A stretch of 64,000 nt of DNA from Siphonobacter curvatus (GCF_002943425.1 NZ_PTRA01000001.1:1240001-1304000); one strand, 5' to 3'; counted from the stretch's first letter, positions 23,789 through 33,037 are shown. The notes: a model not told the origin generated them from the sequence alone. Numbers and translations are program-made.

Positions 23789-25168
23789 TTACGTATACAA
23801 AGGCAGACGAACCGCTGCACAAGTCCCGCCGCTTTCCCGGGGGCTCAACGTCAATTGTCCCTGATGCAGTAATACGATCCGGTGAGTGAGGGTAAGTCCC
23901 ACGCCGAAGCCTTCGATACGTTGAACATTCGAACCCCGAACCAGCGGCTGCAGGATACGTTCCTCTTCGCCGGGCGTCAGTCCGATGCCTTGGTCCAGAA
24001 TCCGGATATGAGCTTGTTGATCTTGCGTGATTTCCAGTGAAAACGAAACGGGCTGACCTTGCGAATATTTGACCGCATTGTCGAGCAGATTATACAAGGC
24101 CGTACGTAGCAGGTACGGATTACCCAGAATGAGTAGGGGCGTGGCTTGTACTAGGACGTCCTGACTGACATTGACGGAAAGCGTTTGTCCCGGCTTCTGC
24201 TGACCCAGCAGATCCGCTACTTCCAGTACCAGCTCAACCACATCCAGCGGTTGCTTATCAATCTTTACCTGTACATTATCGAGCTGAGCCAGTTGTAGTA
24301 AGCCATTCGAAAGAGCCGTGAGCTTGTCGAGTTCCCGCACGGCCTGACTCATGCCTTTTTTGAGTTCCTGCACGTTGGAATCGTAGGTAAGCGAGGTTTC
24401 CAGCCAACCTTTAATGGTCGTCAGTGGGGTGCGTAATTCGTGGGAAGCCTGGGCGATAAAGGCCCGCTGATTATCCACCAGTTTTTCCTGGCGTTGTAAC
24501 AGTTCGTTGAACGCAGAGGCCAGTACGCCAACTTCGTCATTCGGATTTTCGGGTTGTAAACGAAAACCCAGGGAGCCTTCCTGGGGCAGTTGATCGATGA
24601 GGCGATGTAAAGGTTTCAGGGCTTGTCGGGAAAAGAAATAGCCTAGTAATCCGACCAGAACAATTGCAAAAATGTCCCCCAGAATGAGCAAATCCATCAG
24701 GTTACTCTGGCGATTGTAGCCATCTTCATCGTAGGCCGTCACCAGTACCAGATATTCCTGACCCGAAGGCGAGGGCCAGGGGCCAGGGTAGGTAAGAGCC
24801 AGGCCGTCTTTGGGGTACTTGTGGTGGGGACTCTGGTAACTAAACCGAACCAACCGTTCGTCGCGTACCCGCTTGCGAAAAGCCTGACTAGCCAGAAAGT
24901 CGTTGGTGACTTCGCTGGCAAAAATGAGACTGTCTTTCGGTGAATAGATAAAAACGACCTGTTCCGGTAAGGAAGTCGTGATCTTACCCACAACGGCATC
25001 GTCTTTGGTAATGAGTTGTTCCGTAACGCGGGCTTTGCGTTCCAGCCAGCCGTCCATGGCCCGTTGCCGCAGGGACGAATAGGTAAAATAAACGTATACC
25101 GAAAAAAGCAGCAGACTACCCGCCACCAGCGAAGAAAACCAAAGGATGATCTTGTGCTTGATTTTCAT
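23789..25168 (-). CDS. Sensor histidine kinase
   Basis: Inner-membrane sensor of the two-component system ahead of the efflux operon. 459 residues: N-terminal helix (IILWFSSLVAGSLLLFSVYVYF), periplasmic sensor region to about residue 160, second helix (LLILGDIFAIVLVGLLGYFF), HAMP, the HisKA box QASHELRTPLT near residue 243, then HATPase with N box YNLLDNAVKYSQ, DQGIGL and GFGVGLTL. It starts 2 nt after the regulator stop. The layout is CusS-like. Ligand unknown. Confidence 0.95.
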   Translation of the reverse strand: MKIKHKIILWFSSLVAGSLLLFSVYVYFTYSSLRQRAMDGWLERKARVTEQLITKDDAVVGKITTSLPEQVVFIYSPKDSLIFASEVTNDFLASQAFRKRVRDERLVRFSYQSPHHKYPKDGLALTYPGPWPSPSGQEYLVLVTAYDEDGYNRQSNLMDLLILGDIFAIVLVGLLGYFFSRQALKPLHRLIDQLPQEGSLGFRLQPENPNDEVGVLASAFNELLQRQEKLVDNQRAFIAQASHELRTPLTTIKGWLETSLTYDSNVQELKKGMSQAVRELDKLTALSNGLLQLAQLDNVQVKIDKQPLDVVELVLEVADLLGQQKPGQTLSVNVSQDVLVQATPLLILGNPYLLRTALYNLLDNAVKYSQGQPVSFSLEITQDQQAHIRILDQGIGLTPGEEERILQPLVRGSNVQRIEGFGVGLTLTHRIVLLHQGQLTLSPRESGGTCAAVRLPLYT

Positions 25169-25170
25169 AC

Positions 25171-25845
25171 TCAGGCCCGTAACACATACCCCATGCCGAC
25201 GACGGTGTGTAAGAGTTTATGATCGAATTCTTTGTCGATTTTCTTGCGTAAGTAATTGATATACACGTCAATAATATTTGTGTTGGTATCGAAGTGCAGG
25301 TCCCAGACTTTTTCGGCAATGTCAATCCGACTCACGATTCGACCTTGATTGATCATCAAATACTCCAGCAGGGCGTACTCCCGGGCGGTCAGGTCAATGG
25401 GCTGACCCCGGCGGGTGAGGGTACGGGCCTCGGTGTTTAGTTCCAGATCGGCCACGCGTAATACGGACTTCATCCCTTCGTGGGTGGCATTCCGGCGGGC
25501 GAGTGCTTTAATCCGGAGGATGAGTTCGCGGAATACAAAGGGTTTTACCAGATAATCATCGGCACCGGCATCAAAGCCGCTTTCCTTGTCCGTTAGACTG
25601 TCCAGAGCGGTGAGCATCAGTACGGGTTGTCGGAGCGACTGTTGCTTGATGTACCGGCACAGCTCAAAGCCGTTGATGTGGGGTAAATTGACATCCAAAA
25701 TAATCACATCATAGCTGTTGTTATCCGCCATCCGCTGGCCCATCAGACCGTCGTACGCAATGTCGAGTACATAACCTTCACTTTCTACCCCTTTTCGGAT
25801 GAACGAAGCCAAGCTGACTTCATCTTCCACTAATAATACCTTCAT
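25171..25845 (-). CDS. OmpR/PhoB-family response regulator
   Basis: 224 residues: a receiver domain (LLVEDEVSLASFI, phospho-Asp in DVIILDVNLPHINGFEL near residue 51, Thr in VLMLTA, Lys in LVKPFVF) and a winged-helix DNA-binding domain (LTAREYALLEYLMINQGRIVSRIDIAEKVWD, then DVYINYLRKKID). Translated just ahead of its kinase. The ATTAGAA array upstream of tolC is its probable target. It begins 24 nt after the MOSC gene, so it may share that transcript. Confidence 0.95.
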   Translation of the reverse strand: MKVLLVEDEVSLASFIRKGVESEGYVLDIAYDGLMGQRMADNNSYDVIILDVNLPHINGFELCRYIKQQSLRQPVLMLTALDSLTDKESGFDAGADDYLVKPFVFRELILRIKALARRNATHEGMKSVLRVADLELNTEARTLTRRGQPIDLTAREYALLEYLMINQGRIVSRIDIAEKVWDLHFDTNTNIIDVYINYLRKKIDKEFDHKLLHTVVGMGYVLRA

Positions 25846-25869
25846 ACCTTATCCTACGTTTGAACCAAC

Positions 25870-26706
25870 TTAACGCTGCTCTAAAGGGCCTGGTTTACTC
25901 GTTATAATGTCAACGCTGTCACCTACCCGCAGGGTATGTAAATCGGCTCCCGGTAGCAAGTTCTGGCCAAAAAGAATCTTGTTGTTCCAGTTCCGGTATT
26001 TGCTCAGGGTACGCAGGGGTTCTTTTCCTTTTTCGGCCGTTTGTTGATCAATCGTGGTTAGTACGCAGCGGGCACAGGGTTTCACGCCCCAGAATTCCTG
26101 TTCACCGATTCGGAAATTTTCCCAGCCTTCTTCTTCGTAGGGCTTTCCGCCTGTCACGACCAGATTGGGCCGGAAGCGATTCATCGGTACGGGCGTTTCC
26201 AGTCGTGTATTCAAGTCGTCTAATGAAGCCTGACCGATCAGTAAAAAAGGATAGCCATCCGAAAAGCTCGTGATTTCTCTCTGCCGGGCGTACTTCGGGT
26301 CGACCGTTCGATGCGTGCTCTCGGGCTGGTACACGAGGCGACAGTTTCGGCCCAAAACCGCACTAAACCAGGCATCCGCTTCCGGAAAACCTGCCCGAGC
26401 CGACATTGTGTCATCCCAGACTTCCACCTGAAGGGCTTCGCCACCTTCAGCAACCAGCGGAATACGCAGCGGGCCAGACGGAGACTCACGATGCGTAATG
26501 ATCAGGCTGTCCTCCTCCATGCGGACCTCAAACAGAGCCAGTTGGGGCAGGGTTCGCTGGGAAAGAAAGCGACCCGTTTCGTCCACCAGCATCCAGCGGC
26601 GGTCGTACAGGAGTCCACGGGAAGTAAGCGTAGCTTGGGGCAGGGAAAGCCCTGCCAATGATTTAATCGGGTAAATCCAGATTTCAGAAAGCTGTAAGGT
26701 AGGCAT
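25870..26706 (-). CDS. MOSC domain protein
   Basis: 278 residues from ATG 26706 (a TTG two codons upstream is rejected). The N-terminal MOSC_N beta-barrel domain (LSEIWIYPIKSLAGLSLPQATLT, YDRRWMLVDETGRFLSQR) is followed by the MOSC domain with NRFRPNLVVTGG and the conserved cysteine in GVKPCARCVLTTID. Relatives are YcbX/mARC-type molybdenum-cofactor enzymes that reduce N-hydroxylated compounds. Cytoplasmic. A TAGCTTTG box lies only a few bases before the ATG, so a short or leaderless mRNA is possible. Confidence 0.9.
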   Translation of the reverse strand: MPTLQLSEIWIYPIKSLAGLSLPQATLTSRGLLYDRRWMLVDETGRFLSQRTLPQLALFEVRMEEDSLIITHRESPSGPLRIPLVAEGGEALQVEVWDDTMSARAGFPEADAWFSAVLGRNCRLVYQPESTHRTVDPKYARQREITSFSDGYPFLLIGQASLDDLNTRLETPVPMNRFRPNLVVTGGKPYEEEGWENFRIGEQEFWGVKPCARCVLTTIDQQTAEKGKEPLRTLSKYRNWNNKILFGQNLLPGADLHTLRVGDSVDIITSKPGPLEQR

Positions 26707-26897
26707 ACGCAAAGCTACTTTTTTTTGGTTTTCCGTTCATCACAAAGTCGATAATCTCGGGCAATACCGATAGTTACTCTTTTCGTTATCAGTTAATTTT
26801 GAGCCATTCTCAAGCCTTTCGCGGTTAACGGAACTTGCGGCTTCTTCTCTTTGTATTCCTTACAGAACGTTAAAATTCAAAATAAAAAGATGTAAAT

Positions 26898-26909
26898 ATG
26901 TATATACAT
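26898..26909. promoter_or_regulatory. Palindromic operator upstream of the MarR gene
   Basis: ATGTATATACAT, a perfect 12-bp palindrome, lies at the -33 position of the promoter whose -7 box is 26924-26931. MarR proteins commonly bind such AT-rich palindromes over their own promoters. Confidence 0.45.
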
Positions 26910-26923
26910 TAAATGTTGTGGTA

Positions 26924-26931
26924 TATATTTG
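26924..26931 (+). promoter_or_regulatory. -7 box of the marR-yceI unit
   Basis: TATATTTG is an exact TAnnTTTG, 21 nt before ATG 26952. It rules out the upstream ATG at 26913. Confidence 0.6.
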
Positions 26932-26951
26932 CATCACCTTTCAATAACGCC

Positions 26952-27449
26952 ATGACCATTGAAAATGAAATAAAGCAACGAGCCTTTACCAGCCCTTACC
27001 ACAAGGTGATGGTAAACCTGATTTATACGAATAACTGGATGACTTCGCTGCATTCGGAAAAACTGAAACCGTACGGACTGACGATTCAGCAATTCAACGT
27101 GCTGCGTATTCTACGGGGTCAGTATCCCAGTGCGATTACGGTCAATGCCATTATCGAACGCATGCTGGATAAAATGTCCAACGCCAGTCGTCTGGTGGAC
27201 AAATTACTGGCGAAAGAACTCGTAAGCCGGATGGTGTGCCCGAACGATCGTCGGGCGGTAGACGTGCTCATTACCGAAAAAGGACTGGCCCTGCTCGAAA
27301 AAATCGATGAACGAATCGGAGAGTGGGAAGTGGACCTGATTGAAGGCCTCACCGAAGAAGAAGCCGAGCAACTGAGTCTGTTGCTGGACAAAATGCGAGG
27401 CAAGCACGTTTCGATGGATTGCGATGGAAATGAAGTAGTAGCTCCTTAA
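26952..27449 (+). CDS. MarR-family transcriptional regulator
   Basis: 165 residues. ATG 26952 is chosen over ATG 26913 because the promoter box falls between them. Winged-helix features: LTIQQFNVLRILRGQYPSAITVNAIIERMLDKMSNASRLVDKLLAKELVSRMVCPNDRRAVDVLITEKG, with the wing motif NDRR near residue 97. Dimerisation helices flank it at both ends. Followed after 49 nt by yceI, the common MarR-YceI pairing in Bacteroidota. Probably represses its own promoter; ligand unknown. Confidence 0.93.
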   Translation: MTIENEIKQRAFTSPYHKVMVNLIYTNNWMTSLHSEKLKPYGLTIQQFNVLRILRGQYPSAITVNAIIERMLDKMSNASRLVDKLLAKELVSRMVCPNDRRAVDVLITEKGLALLEKIDERIGEWEVDLIEGLTEEEAEQLSLLLDKMRGKHVSMDCDGNEVVAP

Positions 27450-27498
27450 CCAAAATTTCTCCCTTCAGTAGAATTTAAACTCCCAATTAATCAAACAA

Positions 27499-28086
27499 AT
27501 GAAAACGGTTAAATTTTTCGCTGCGGCTCTGGCTGCTACCATGTTGTTCGTAAACGCTGGTAAAAAGCCTACGCCTGTTAAAGTGGATACGGCGAAATCA
27601 TCAGTAATCTGGTTAGGTAAGAAAGTAACGGGTGAGCACACCGGAACCATTGCTTTGAAAGATGGTCAACTGCTGCTCGACGGCGGTAAACTGGTAGGTG
27701 GTAACTTCACGATGGACATGAGCACGCTCAAAGTAACCGACGTGAAAGACGAAAAAATGAACACCAAACTGAAAACCCACCTCGAAGGTGAAGATTTCTT
27801 TGGTGTAGCTAATCACCCGACTTCAACGCTGAAAATCACGAAAGTTACCCCTAAAGGTGGTAACAACTACGACGTAACCGGCGACCTGACGATCAAAGGA
27901 AAAACCAATGCAGTAATGTTCCCCGCAACGGTTGATCCGAAAACGGGTACGGGTACGGCTAAAATCAAAATTGACCGTTCGAAATATGACATCCGTTACG
28001 GTTCAAAAAGCTTCTTCGATAACCTCGGAGACAAAGCCATCAACGATGATTTTGAACTGGACGTAAACCTGGCAACGACGAAATAA
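27499..28086 (+). CDS. YceI-family periplasmic protein
   Basis: 195 residues with a signal-like N-terminus (MKTVKFFAAALAATMLFVNAG) and the lipocalin-like YceI barrel: VDTAKSSVIWLGKKVTGEHTGTIALKDG, FTMDMSTLKVTD, HLEGEDFFGVANHPTSTLKITKV, DLTIKGKTNAVMFPATV, FDNLGDKAINDDFELDVNL. The family binds isoprenoid-type lipids in the periplasm. Probably co-regulated by the MarR protein. Strong bidirectional terminator after it. Confidence 0.93.
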   Translation: MKTVKFFAAALAATMLFVNAGKKPTPVKVDTAKSSVIWLGKKVTGEHTGTIALKDGQLLLDGGKLVGGNFTMDMSTLKVTDVKDEKMNTKLKTHLEGEDFFGVANHPTSTLKITKVTPKGGNNYDVTGDLTIKGKTNAVMFPATVDPKTGTGTAKIKIDRSKYDIRYGSKSFFDNLGDKAINDDFELDVNLATTK

Positions 28087-28104
28087 TTCGTACCAAACGT
28101 TTTA

Positions 28105-28142
28105 CAAAAAAGGCCCGGAATTGAATTTCCGGGCCTTTTTTA
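28105..28142. terminator. Bidirectional terminator between yceI and the VOC gene
   Basis: AAAGGCCCGGAA / TTCCGGGCCTTT with a short loop and A/T runs on both sides serves two converging genes. Confidence 0.92.
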
Positions 28143-28154
28143 TGGTAGTTACTC

Positions 28155-28538
28155 CTACATCTCGTACAACTCAATCGGCAGATCGTCGGGATCGGCGAAA
28201 AACGTAAATCGTCGCTGGGTCCATTCATCGGTACGGATGGGTTCCGTTTCCACGCCGTGCGTACGGAGGGAAGCAATGGCCGCGTCCAGATCGGTTACCG
28301 CAAAAGCCAGGTGGCGTAAACCTTGAGCTTCGGGTCGGCTGGGCCGGGCGGGCGGATTGGGAAACGAGAACAGTTCAATCTGATAATGACCCTTCACGGC
28401 CAGATCCAGTTTGTACGAATCGCGTTCGGCCCGGTATACCTCCCGAACGACTTCCAGTCCAAGCACCTGCGTATAGAAGTGTTTGGAACGCTCGTAATCC
28501 GAGCAGATAATGGCGATATGGTGAATGGCTTCTAGCAT
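28155..28538 (-). CDS. VOC-family (glyoxalase-like) metalloprotein
   Basis: 127 residues with two beta-alpha-beta-beta-beta units of the vicinal oxygen chelate fold. Likely metal ligands are His in HHIAII (residue 6-7), Glu in IELFSF, His in LRHLAFAV and Glu in PIELYEM. Closest in outline to the YaeR/SMU1112c group, whose substrate is not settled. It follows mlaF on the same strand with only 4 nt between (28539-28542), so it ends the mla transcript. Confidence 0.85.
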   Translation of the reverse strand: MLEAIHHIAIICSDYERSKHFYTQVLGLEVVREVYRAERDSYKLDLAVKGHYQIELFSFPNPPARPSRPEAQGLRHLAFAVTDLDAAIASLRTHGVETEPIRTDEWTQRRFTFFADPDDLPIELYEM

Positions 28539-28542
28539 ACGA

Positions 28543-29298
28543 TTACTGCTGACTCTTTTTCATACGACGTACCAACTGGTTGGAGTACAGAAACTCCTGA
28601 AGTTCCGGCACTTCGGTATCCAGAATGTTATCTTTCGTCCCTTCCCAGAGTTTATGTCCCTGGTGTAAGAACAGAATATCCTCGCCAATGCCCAGTACGG
28701 AGTTCATATCATGCGTAATAACCATCGTAGTGATCTGATACTCATCGGTAATTTCCTGAATCAGCTCATCGATTTTTACACTGGTGAGAGGATCCAGACC
28801 CGAGTTCGGTTCGTCGCAGAACAGGTACTTTGGATTCATTACAATGGCCCGGGCAATGCCGACGCGTTTTTTCATCCCACCCGAAACCTCAGAAGGCATC
28901 CGCTGGGCGGCTTTTTCCAGTCCGACCCGTTGGAGACAAAACTGAGCCCGATCCATCTTCTCTTCTTCCGATTGATCGGTAAGCATATCGAGCGGAAACT
29001 TTACGTTTTCGAGTACCGTCTTCGAGTCAAAGAGAGCACTGCCCTGAAACAGTACGCCCATTTCCCGGCGAATGTCGCGTTTGGTGTCCTTATCGCCCGA
29101 CCAGAAATCACGGCCATTGTACAGAACATTGCCGCCTTCGGGTTTGATCAGCCCTACGATGCATTTCAATAAAACGGACTTTCCCGTACCCGAACCACCG
29201 ATGATGAGGCTGCAATTGCCGGGTTTGAACGTACCCGAAATGCCATCGAGTACAACGCGTCCGTTAAATTCTTTCCTGATATTTTTTATTTCAATCAT
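28543..29298 (-). CDS. ABC transporter ATPase of the MlaF type
   Basis: Cytoplasmic ATPase that with MlaE moves phospholipids between inner and outer membranes. 251 residues from ATG 29298 (a TTG three codons earlier is rejected). Walker A GGSGTGKSVLLK near residue 37, Q-loop GVLFQGSALFD, signature SGGMKKRVGIARAI, Walker B YLFCDEPNSGLDP, and switch His in TMVITHDM. The permease gene is 47 nt upstream on the same strand. The MCE substrate-binding protein MlaD is not adjacent in the window. Confidence 0.9.
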   Translation of the reverse strand: MIEIKNIRKEFNGRVVLDGISGTFKPGNCSLIIGGSGTGKSVLLKCIVGLIKPEGGNVLYNGRDFWSGDKDTKRDIRREMGVLFQGSALFDSKTVLENVKFPLDMLTDQSEEEKMDRAQFCLQRVGLEKAAQRMPSEVSGGMKKRVGIARAIVMNPKYLFCDEPNSGLDPLTSVKIDELIQEITDEYQITTMVITHDMNSVLGIGEDILFLHQGHKLWEGTKDNILDTEVPELQEFLYSNQLVRRMKKSQQ

Positions 29299-29345
29299 TG
29301 TAAACAAGGCATCTAAAAATCAGTCGATTCATGCGGGGCTCACGC

Positions 29346-30083
29346 TTACAACAGTAACTGAGCCAGCAGGTAATCCGCTACTAATACGGCAATACAACTA
29401 TTCGTAACGGCCGTAGTACTGGCTTTTCCTACTTCGAGGGCTCCGCCTTCGGTATAATACCCCCGGAAAGCTGAAATAGAAGTAATTAGGAAGGCAAATA
29501 CGACGGTTTTAATTAACGCAAATGGTACGTTGAAAGGAATAAAGTCAGCCCGGATTCCGTACACGTAATCCTCGGGCGTAATAGCCCCCGACAGCGTACC
29601 CGCGACATAGCCACCCCAGATGGAGAGAAATCCGGCAATTGTAATGAGCATGGGGAATACCAGAACGGCAGCAATGATTTTGGGCAGAACCAGGTAGGAG
29701 GCGGAATTGAGGCCCATTACTTCCAGGGCATCAATCTGTTCCGAAATACGCATAGTACCCAAGCCGCTGGCGATGTTGGAACCCACTTTTCCGGCCAGTA
29801 CGATACAGGTAATGGTAGGAGCCAGCTCCAGCAGCGTCATATCCCGTACGATCAGCGAAATTACGTAGTCGGGAATGAAGGGGCTTACCAGGTTGTAGGC
29901 TGTCTGCACGCAGGTTACGGCTCCGATGAAGGTAGAAACGATGGAGACAATAAAAATGGAGTCGATGCCGAGTGCTACAGCTTCCTCCAGGATCTGTTTT
30001 GCGTACACACTCACTTTTTCGCGACGTGTAAACAGGGTTCCCAGAAAGATAAAATAACGACCCACACGGGTAAGTAAATTCAT
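29346..30083 (-). CDS. MlaE-type ABC permease
   Basis: 245 residues, five to six membrane helices. The family motif LAPTITCIVLAGKVGSNIASGLGTMRISEQIDALEVMGLNSASYLVLPK spans residues about 88-136. An N-terminal amphipathic segment (FIFLGTLFTRREKVSVYAKQILEEA) is as in MlaE. Operates with the downstream ATPase in intermembrane lipid trafficking. Confidence 0.92.
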   Translation of the reverse strand: MNLLTRVGRYFIFLGTLFTRREKVSVYAKQILEEAVALGIDSIFIVSIVSTFIGAVTCVQTAYNLVSPFIPDYVISLIVRDMTLLELAPTITCIVLAGKVGSNIASGLGTMRISEQIDALEVMGLNSASYLVLPKIIAAVLVFPMLITIAGFLSIWGGYVAGTLSGAITPEDYVYGIRADFIPFNVPFALIKTVVFAFLITSISAFRGYYTEGGALEVGKASTTAVTNSCIAVLVADYLLAQLLL

Positions 30084-30269
30084 GGCTTAATCAGTTTACA
30101 ATTGTCTGTTTTCGGTTTTCAGTTGGAAGACAAATCCATTTAAATACGTATCGGCTTTCAGTAAAACTCACGCAGGCGTAAGCTGTTTTGCCATGACGAT
30201 ACAAAGGCGTGAAAGAGTACCCGAAATAACGGGCTTCTTCACAGGTTAATAGGGGCAGTAATCTAGCTA

Positions 30270-31028
30270 CTAAAAAAACAATCCCACTCCGAAACGAACA
30301 CTCAGCGTACCCGCCGTTTGTGAAAAGGCCGGACGGGCCGAGGCGAGTGTTACGGGCCCGAGCGTAGCCGTTACGGGAATATCATCAAACGACGGACGGG
30401 CCCGTAAGCCATCAATGTCCGTAAAAATTCGGAACGTTTCGGATAATTTATAGCAGACACTCGCTCCGGCTCCGTACATAAACGCGGTTGCCTCCCGGGC
30501 TTCACTCGACACGGTAAGGGGGGACGCAACTCCGGTCATGGGCGTTTCCAGCGGATTAATGGCTTCTCCCTGCCCCGTGATGGAGGGAAAACGCAAATGC
30601 ATGATTCCTGCATTTAACCGCAAATCGATCCGAATTCGTTCGCCTACTTCAAAGGTGTAATAAGGAGATAGGTAGCCCGTATAAAATTCAAACTTTTTCG
30701 CAGAAGCATTAATCGATTTGACCAAGGGAATGTAGGCCGCGGGTAAATACTTGTCTTTCAGATACTGCGTCATTTCTTCGTTTTTCACAGCATGGGTCCA
30801 GGCCGAAGCCGTCAGTGCCAGTCCGAAGTGTCGACTAAAATCATGGGCCACGGTCAAACCCAGGTTAGGACCGGTTTTCAGAAGCTTGGCCAGGTCCTGC
30901 GTTTCAGAATCTTCAAATTTTCCATACGGAAAACTCGGTCCAATACCGACTTTTACAATCAGTTTCGACTGAGCATAGAGGGAAGAAAAGGCTGTCAGGA
31001 AACCCAGCAGGAGGAGGTACTTTCGCAT
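30270..31028 (-). CDS. Predicted outer-membrane beta-barrel protein
   Basis: 252 residues with signal peptide MRKYLLLLGFLTAFSSLYAQ. Repeated amphipathic strands follow (KLIVKVGIGPSFPYG, GLTVAHDFSRHFGLALTASAW, FYTGYLSPYYTFEVG, RIDLRLNAGIMHLRF), and the end GTLSVRFGVGLFF has a terminal Phe, the usual signal for outer-membrane insertion. No further family recognised. It stands alone, divergent from the SDR gene. Confidence 0.8.
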   Translation of the reverse strand: MRKYLLLLGFLTAFSSLYAQSKLIVKVGIGPSFPYGKFEDSETQDLAKLLKTGPNLGLTVAHDFSRHFGLALTASAWTHAVKNEEMTQYLKDKYLPAAYIPLVKSINASAKKFEFYTGYLSPYYTFEVGERIRIDLRLNAGIMHLRFPSITGQGEAINPLETPMTGVASPLTVSSEAREATAFMYGAGASVCYKLSETFRIFTDIDGLRARPSFDDIPVTATLGPVTLASARPAFSQTAGTLSVRFGVGLFF

Positions 31029-31137
31029 CGCAACAGGGATTTTTTTACGAATTAAGCACTTCTATGATCGATCTGTACGCGAATCCAGTACGGATCTTTC
31101 CGGTGGGTTTCATTGTTTACTAAACAAAATACTGATA

Positions 31138-31899
31138 ATGAGTGATTTATTGAATAGTGAACTGATTAAAACAAAAGATGTTCCCCTGGCGGGAAAACCG
31201 TTGGTTATCGTAACCGGAGCCACCAAGGGTATTGGCAAGGCCATCTTACGCCGATTCGTAAAAGGAGGGTTCGACGCCATTACCGTTGCCCGCAACACGG
31301 CAGATCTGGAGAAACTCAAACAAGAAACGGAACAGGAGTTCGAAGGCCGGCAGGTACACATTTACACGGCTGACCTGGGTGAACGCGAACAGATTGAAGC
31401 CTTTGCCGCTTTCGTTAAGGCTCAACAGCGATCCATTGAAATGCTGGTGAATAATACCGGACTCTTTCTGCCCGGCCAGATCTACAACGAAGAGGAGGGT
31501 ACCTTCGAAACGATGATCAACGTCAACGTAGGTTCGGCGTATCACCTGACCCGGGCCTTGCTACCCGCCATGATGGAGCGGCAACGGGGCTACATTGTGA
31601 ATGTATGTTCGACAGCCAGTATCAAAGCCTATCCCAACGGTGGTTCGTACTGCATTGCGAAACACGCCTTACTGGGGCTGACGCGGGAGTTACGGGAAGA
31701 ACTCAAAACCAAAGGAATTAAAGTAACGGCCATTCTGCCGGGTGCCACCTATACCGAAAGCTGGGCGGGTAGCGATTTACCCGAAAGCCGCTTTATGCAG
31801 GTAGACGACATGGCCGAACTGCTTTGGACCAGTTACCATCTATCTCCTTCGGCTGTGGTGGAAGAACTACTGGTACGCCCACAATTGGGAGATTTGTAA
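31138..31899 (+). CDS. Short-chain dehydrogenase/reductase
   Basis: 253 residues with a Rossmann fold. The cofactor motif TGATKGIGKAI (near residue 29) follows an unusually long N-terminal tail of about 20 residues. NNTG replaces NNAG at the NAG position. The catalytic Ser lies in VCSTAS, and the Tyr-x3-Lys in SYCIAKHAL near residue 176. The Thr/Arg after the first strand (VARNTADLEKL) suggests NADP preference. Substrate unknown. Confidence 0.9.
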   Translation: MSDLLNSELIKTKDVPLAGKPLVIVTGATKGIGKAILRRFVKGGFDAITVARNTADLEKLKQETEQEFEGRQVHIYTADLGEREQIEAFAAFVKAQQRSIEMLVNNTGLFLPGQIYNEEEGTFETMINVNVGSAYHLTRALLPAMMERQRGYIVNVCSTASIKAYPNGGSYCIAKHALLGLTRELREELKTKGIKVTAILPGATYTESWAGSDLPESRFMQVDDMAELLWTSYHLSPSAVVEELLVRPQLGDL

Positions 31900-32073
31900 C
31901 CGATCTCAGAATTTGATAGCCAGTCGGTTAATTTCTATTATTTTATTTGGCTAACGGGCGAAAGTAAGTAACTCTATACAACTTATTAAAAAATCTTATT
32001 AAATAAAGGAAGAGAACCCTTATTTTCGCCGTAGTTTTCTGCAATTGATTTACCAAACCTGTTACCAACATTC

Positions 32074-33015
32074 ATGGCCGATAACCAGTACCTAGGCATA
32101 GACGTGGGTGGAACGAATGTCAAAATGGGCATCGTAGACGCTACCACGGGTAAAATTTCAAATTTTTACAGCCACGATACGCTTAGTTGGCGGCAATCCG
32201 GTCACTTTGAAGAACGACTGGGCGATGCCATTTCTCTGCAACTGCTCGATAATCCTACGCTTACGAAAGTAGGAATTGGTCTGCCGGGAATGATCAACAG
32301 CAAGCGTACCGTACCCCTTGAAATTACGGCCATTCCGGAGTTAAATAATGTAAAGCTGGTCGAGTACCTGTCCAATCGGTTTGCTGGCGTTTCCTTCTAT
32401 CTGGAAAATGACGCCAACGCTGCGGCTTTGGGCGAATTCTATTTCGGTGAAGAAAAGATCGACGAAAATTATATTTTCATTACCCTGGGAACGGGCGTAG
32501 GCGGTGCCGCCATCCTGAATCGCCGGGTATTTACGGGCGGAAACGGAAATGCCATGGAGCCCGGCCATATTCCTTCCGTAGAAGGAAAAGTACTGGAGCG
32601 GAACATTGGTAAAAATGAATTGCTGAACCTGGCCACGAAAATGCGTTCCGAATACACGGGAGCGACGCAATTGCCCGGCGATGGTACGATCTCAACGACC
32701 GGTCTGGTAGCAGCCGCTGCGGCAGATGACGTTCTGGCTCTGCAAATCTTTGAGCGGGTGGGTGAAATTCTGGGCGATGGTCTGGCCTCGTTGGTACGGA
32801 TTCTGGACATCAACCTCATCTTGATCGGTGGCGGTCTGTCGGCTTCCTTTGATTTTATTATGCCAGCCGTATTTAAGAAATTAAACTATTGGCTGACGCC
32901 GTATAACCTGGACACGCTGGAAATCAAACGGGCTACGCTCGGTAATGATGCTGGTTTGCTGGGAGCTGCTTCTCTGTGCTTTGAAGTACAGGATGGTGTG
33001 GGTGCAGAAGGTTAA
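32074..33015 (+). CDS. ROK-family sugar kinase lacking the zinc motif
   Basis: 313 residues, glucokinase/N-acetylglucosamine kinase-like. ATP/phosphate motif DVGGTNVKMGIVD at the N-terminus, catalytic Asp in ENDANAAALGE near residue 110, TLGTGVGGAAILN near 140, and EPGHIPS with the conserved His near 170. The CxCGxxGCxE zinc-binding motif that normally follows the His is absent, as in some other ROK enzymes. ATG start. Strong terminator downstream. Most likely a hexose kinase; substrate not certain. Confidence 0.9.
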   Translation: MADNQYLGIDVGGTNVKMGIVDATTGKISNFYSHDTLSWRQSGHFEERLGDAISLQLLDNPTLTKVGIGLPGMINSKRTVPLEITAIPELNNVKLVEYLSNRFAGVSFYLENDANAAALGEFYFGEEKIDENYIFITLGTGVGGAAILNRRVFTGGNGNAMEPGHIPSVEGKVLERNIGKNELLNLATKMRSEYTGATQLPGDGTISTTGLVAAAAADDVLALQIFERVGEILGDGLASLVRILDINLILIGGGLSASFDFIMPAVFKKLNYWLTPYNLDTLEIKRATLGNDAGLLGAASLCFEVQDGVGAEG

Positions 33016-33037
33016 GCATCCCTAGTATATCCCTTTT

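Noticed and set aside
26710-26717. TAGCTTTG as promoter box of the MOSC gene
   Set aside because: It ends only 3 nt before the ATG, which would require a leaderless transcript; left unannotated.
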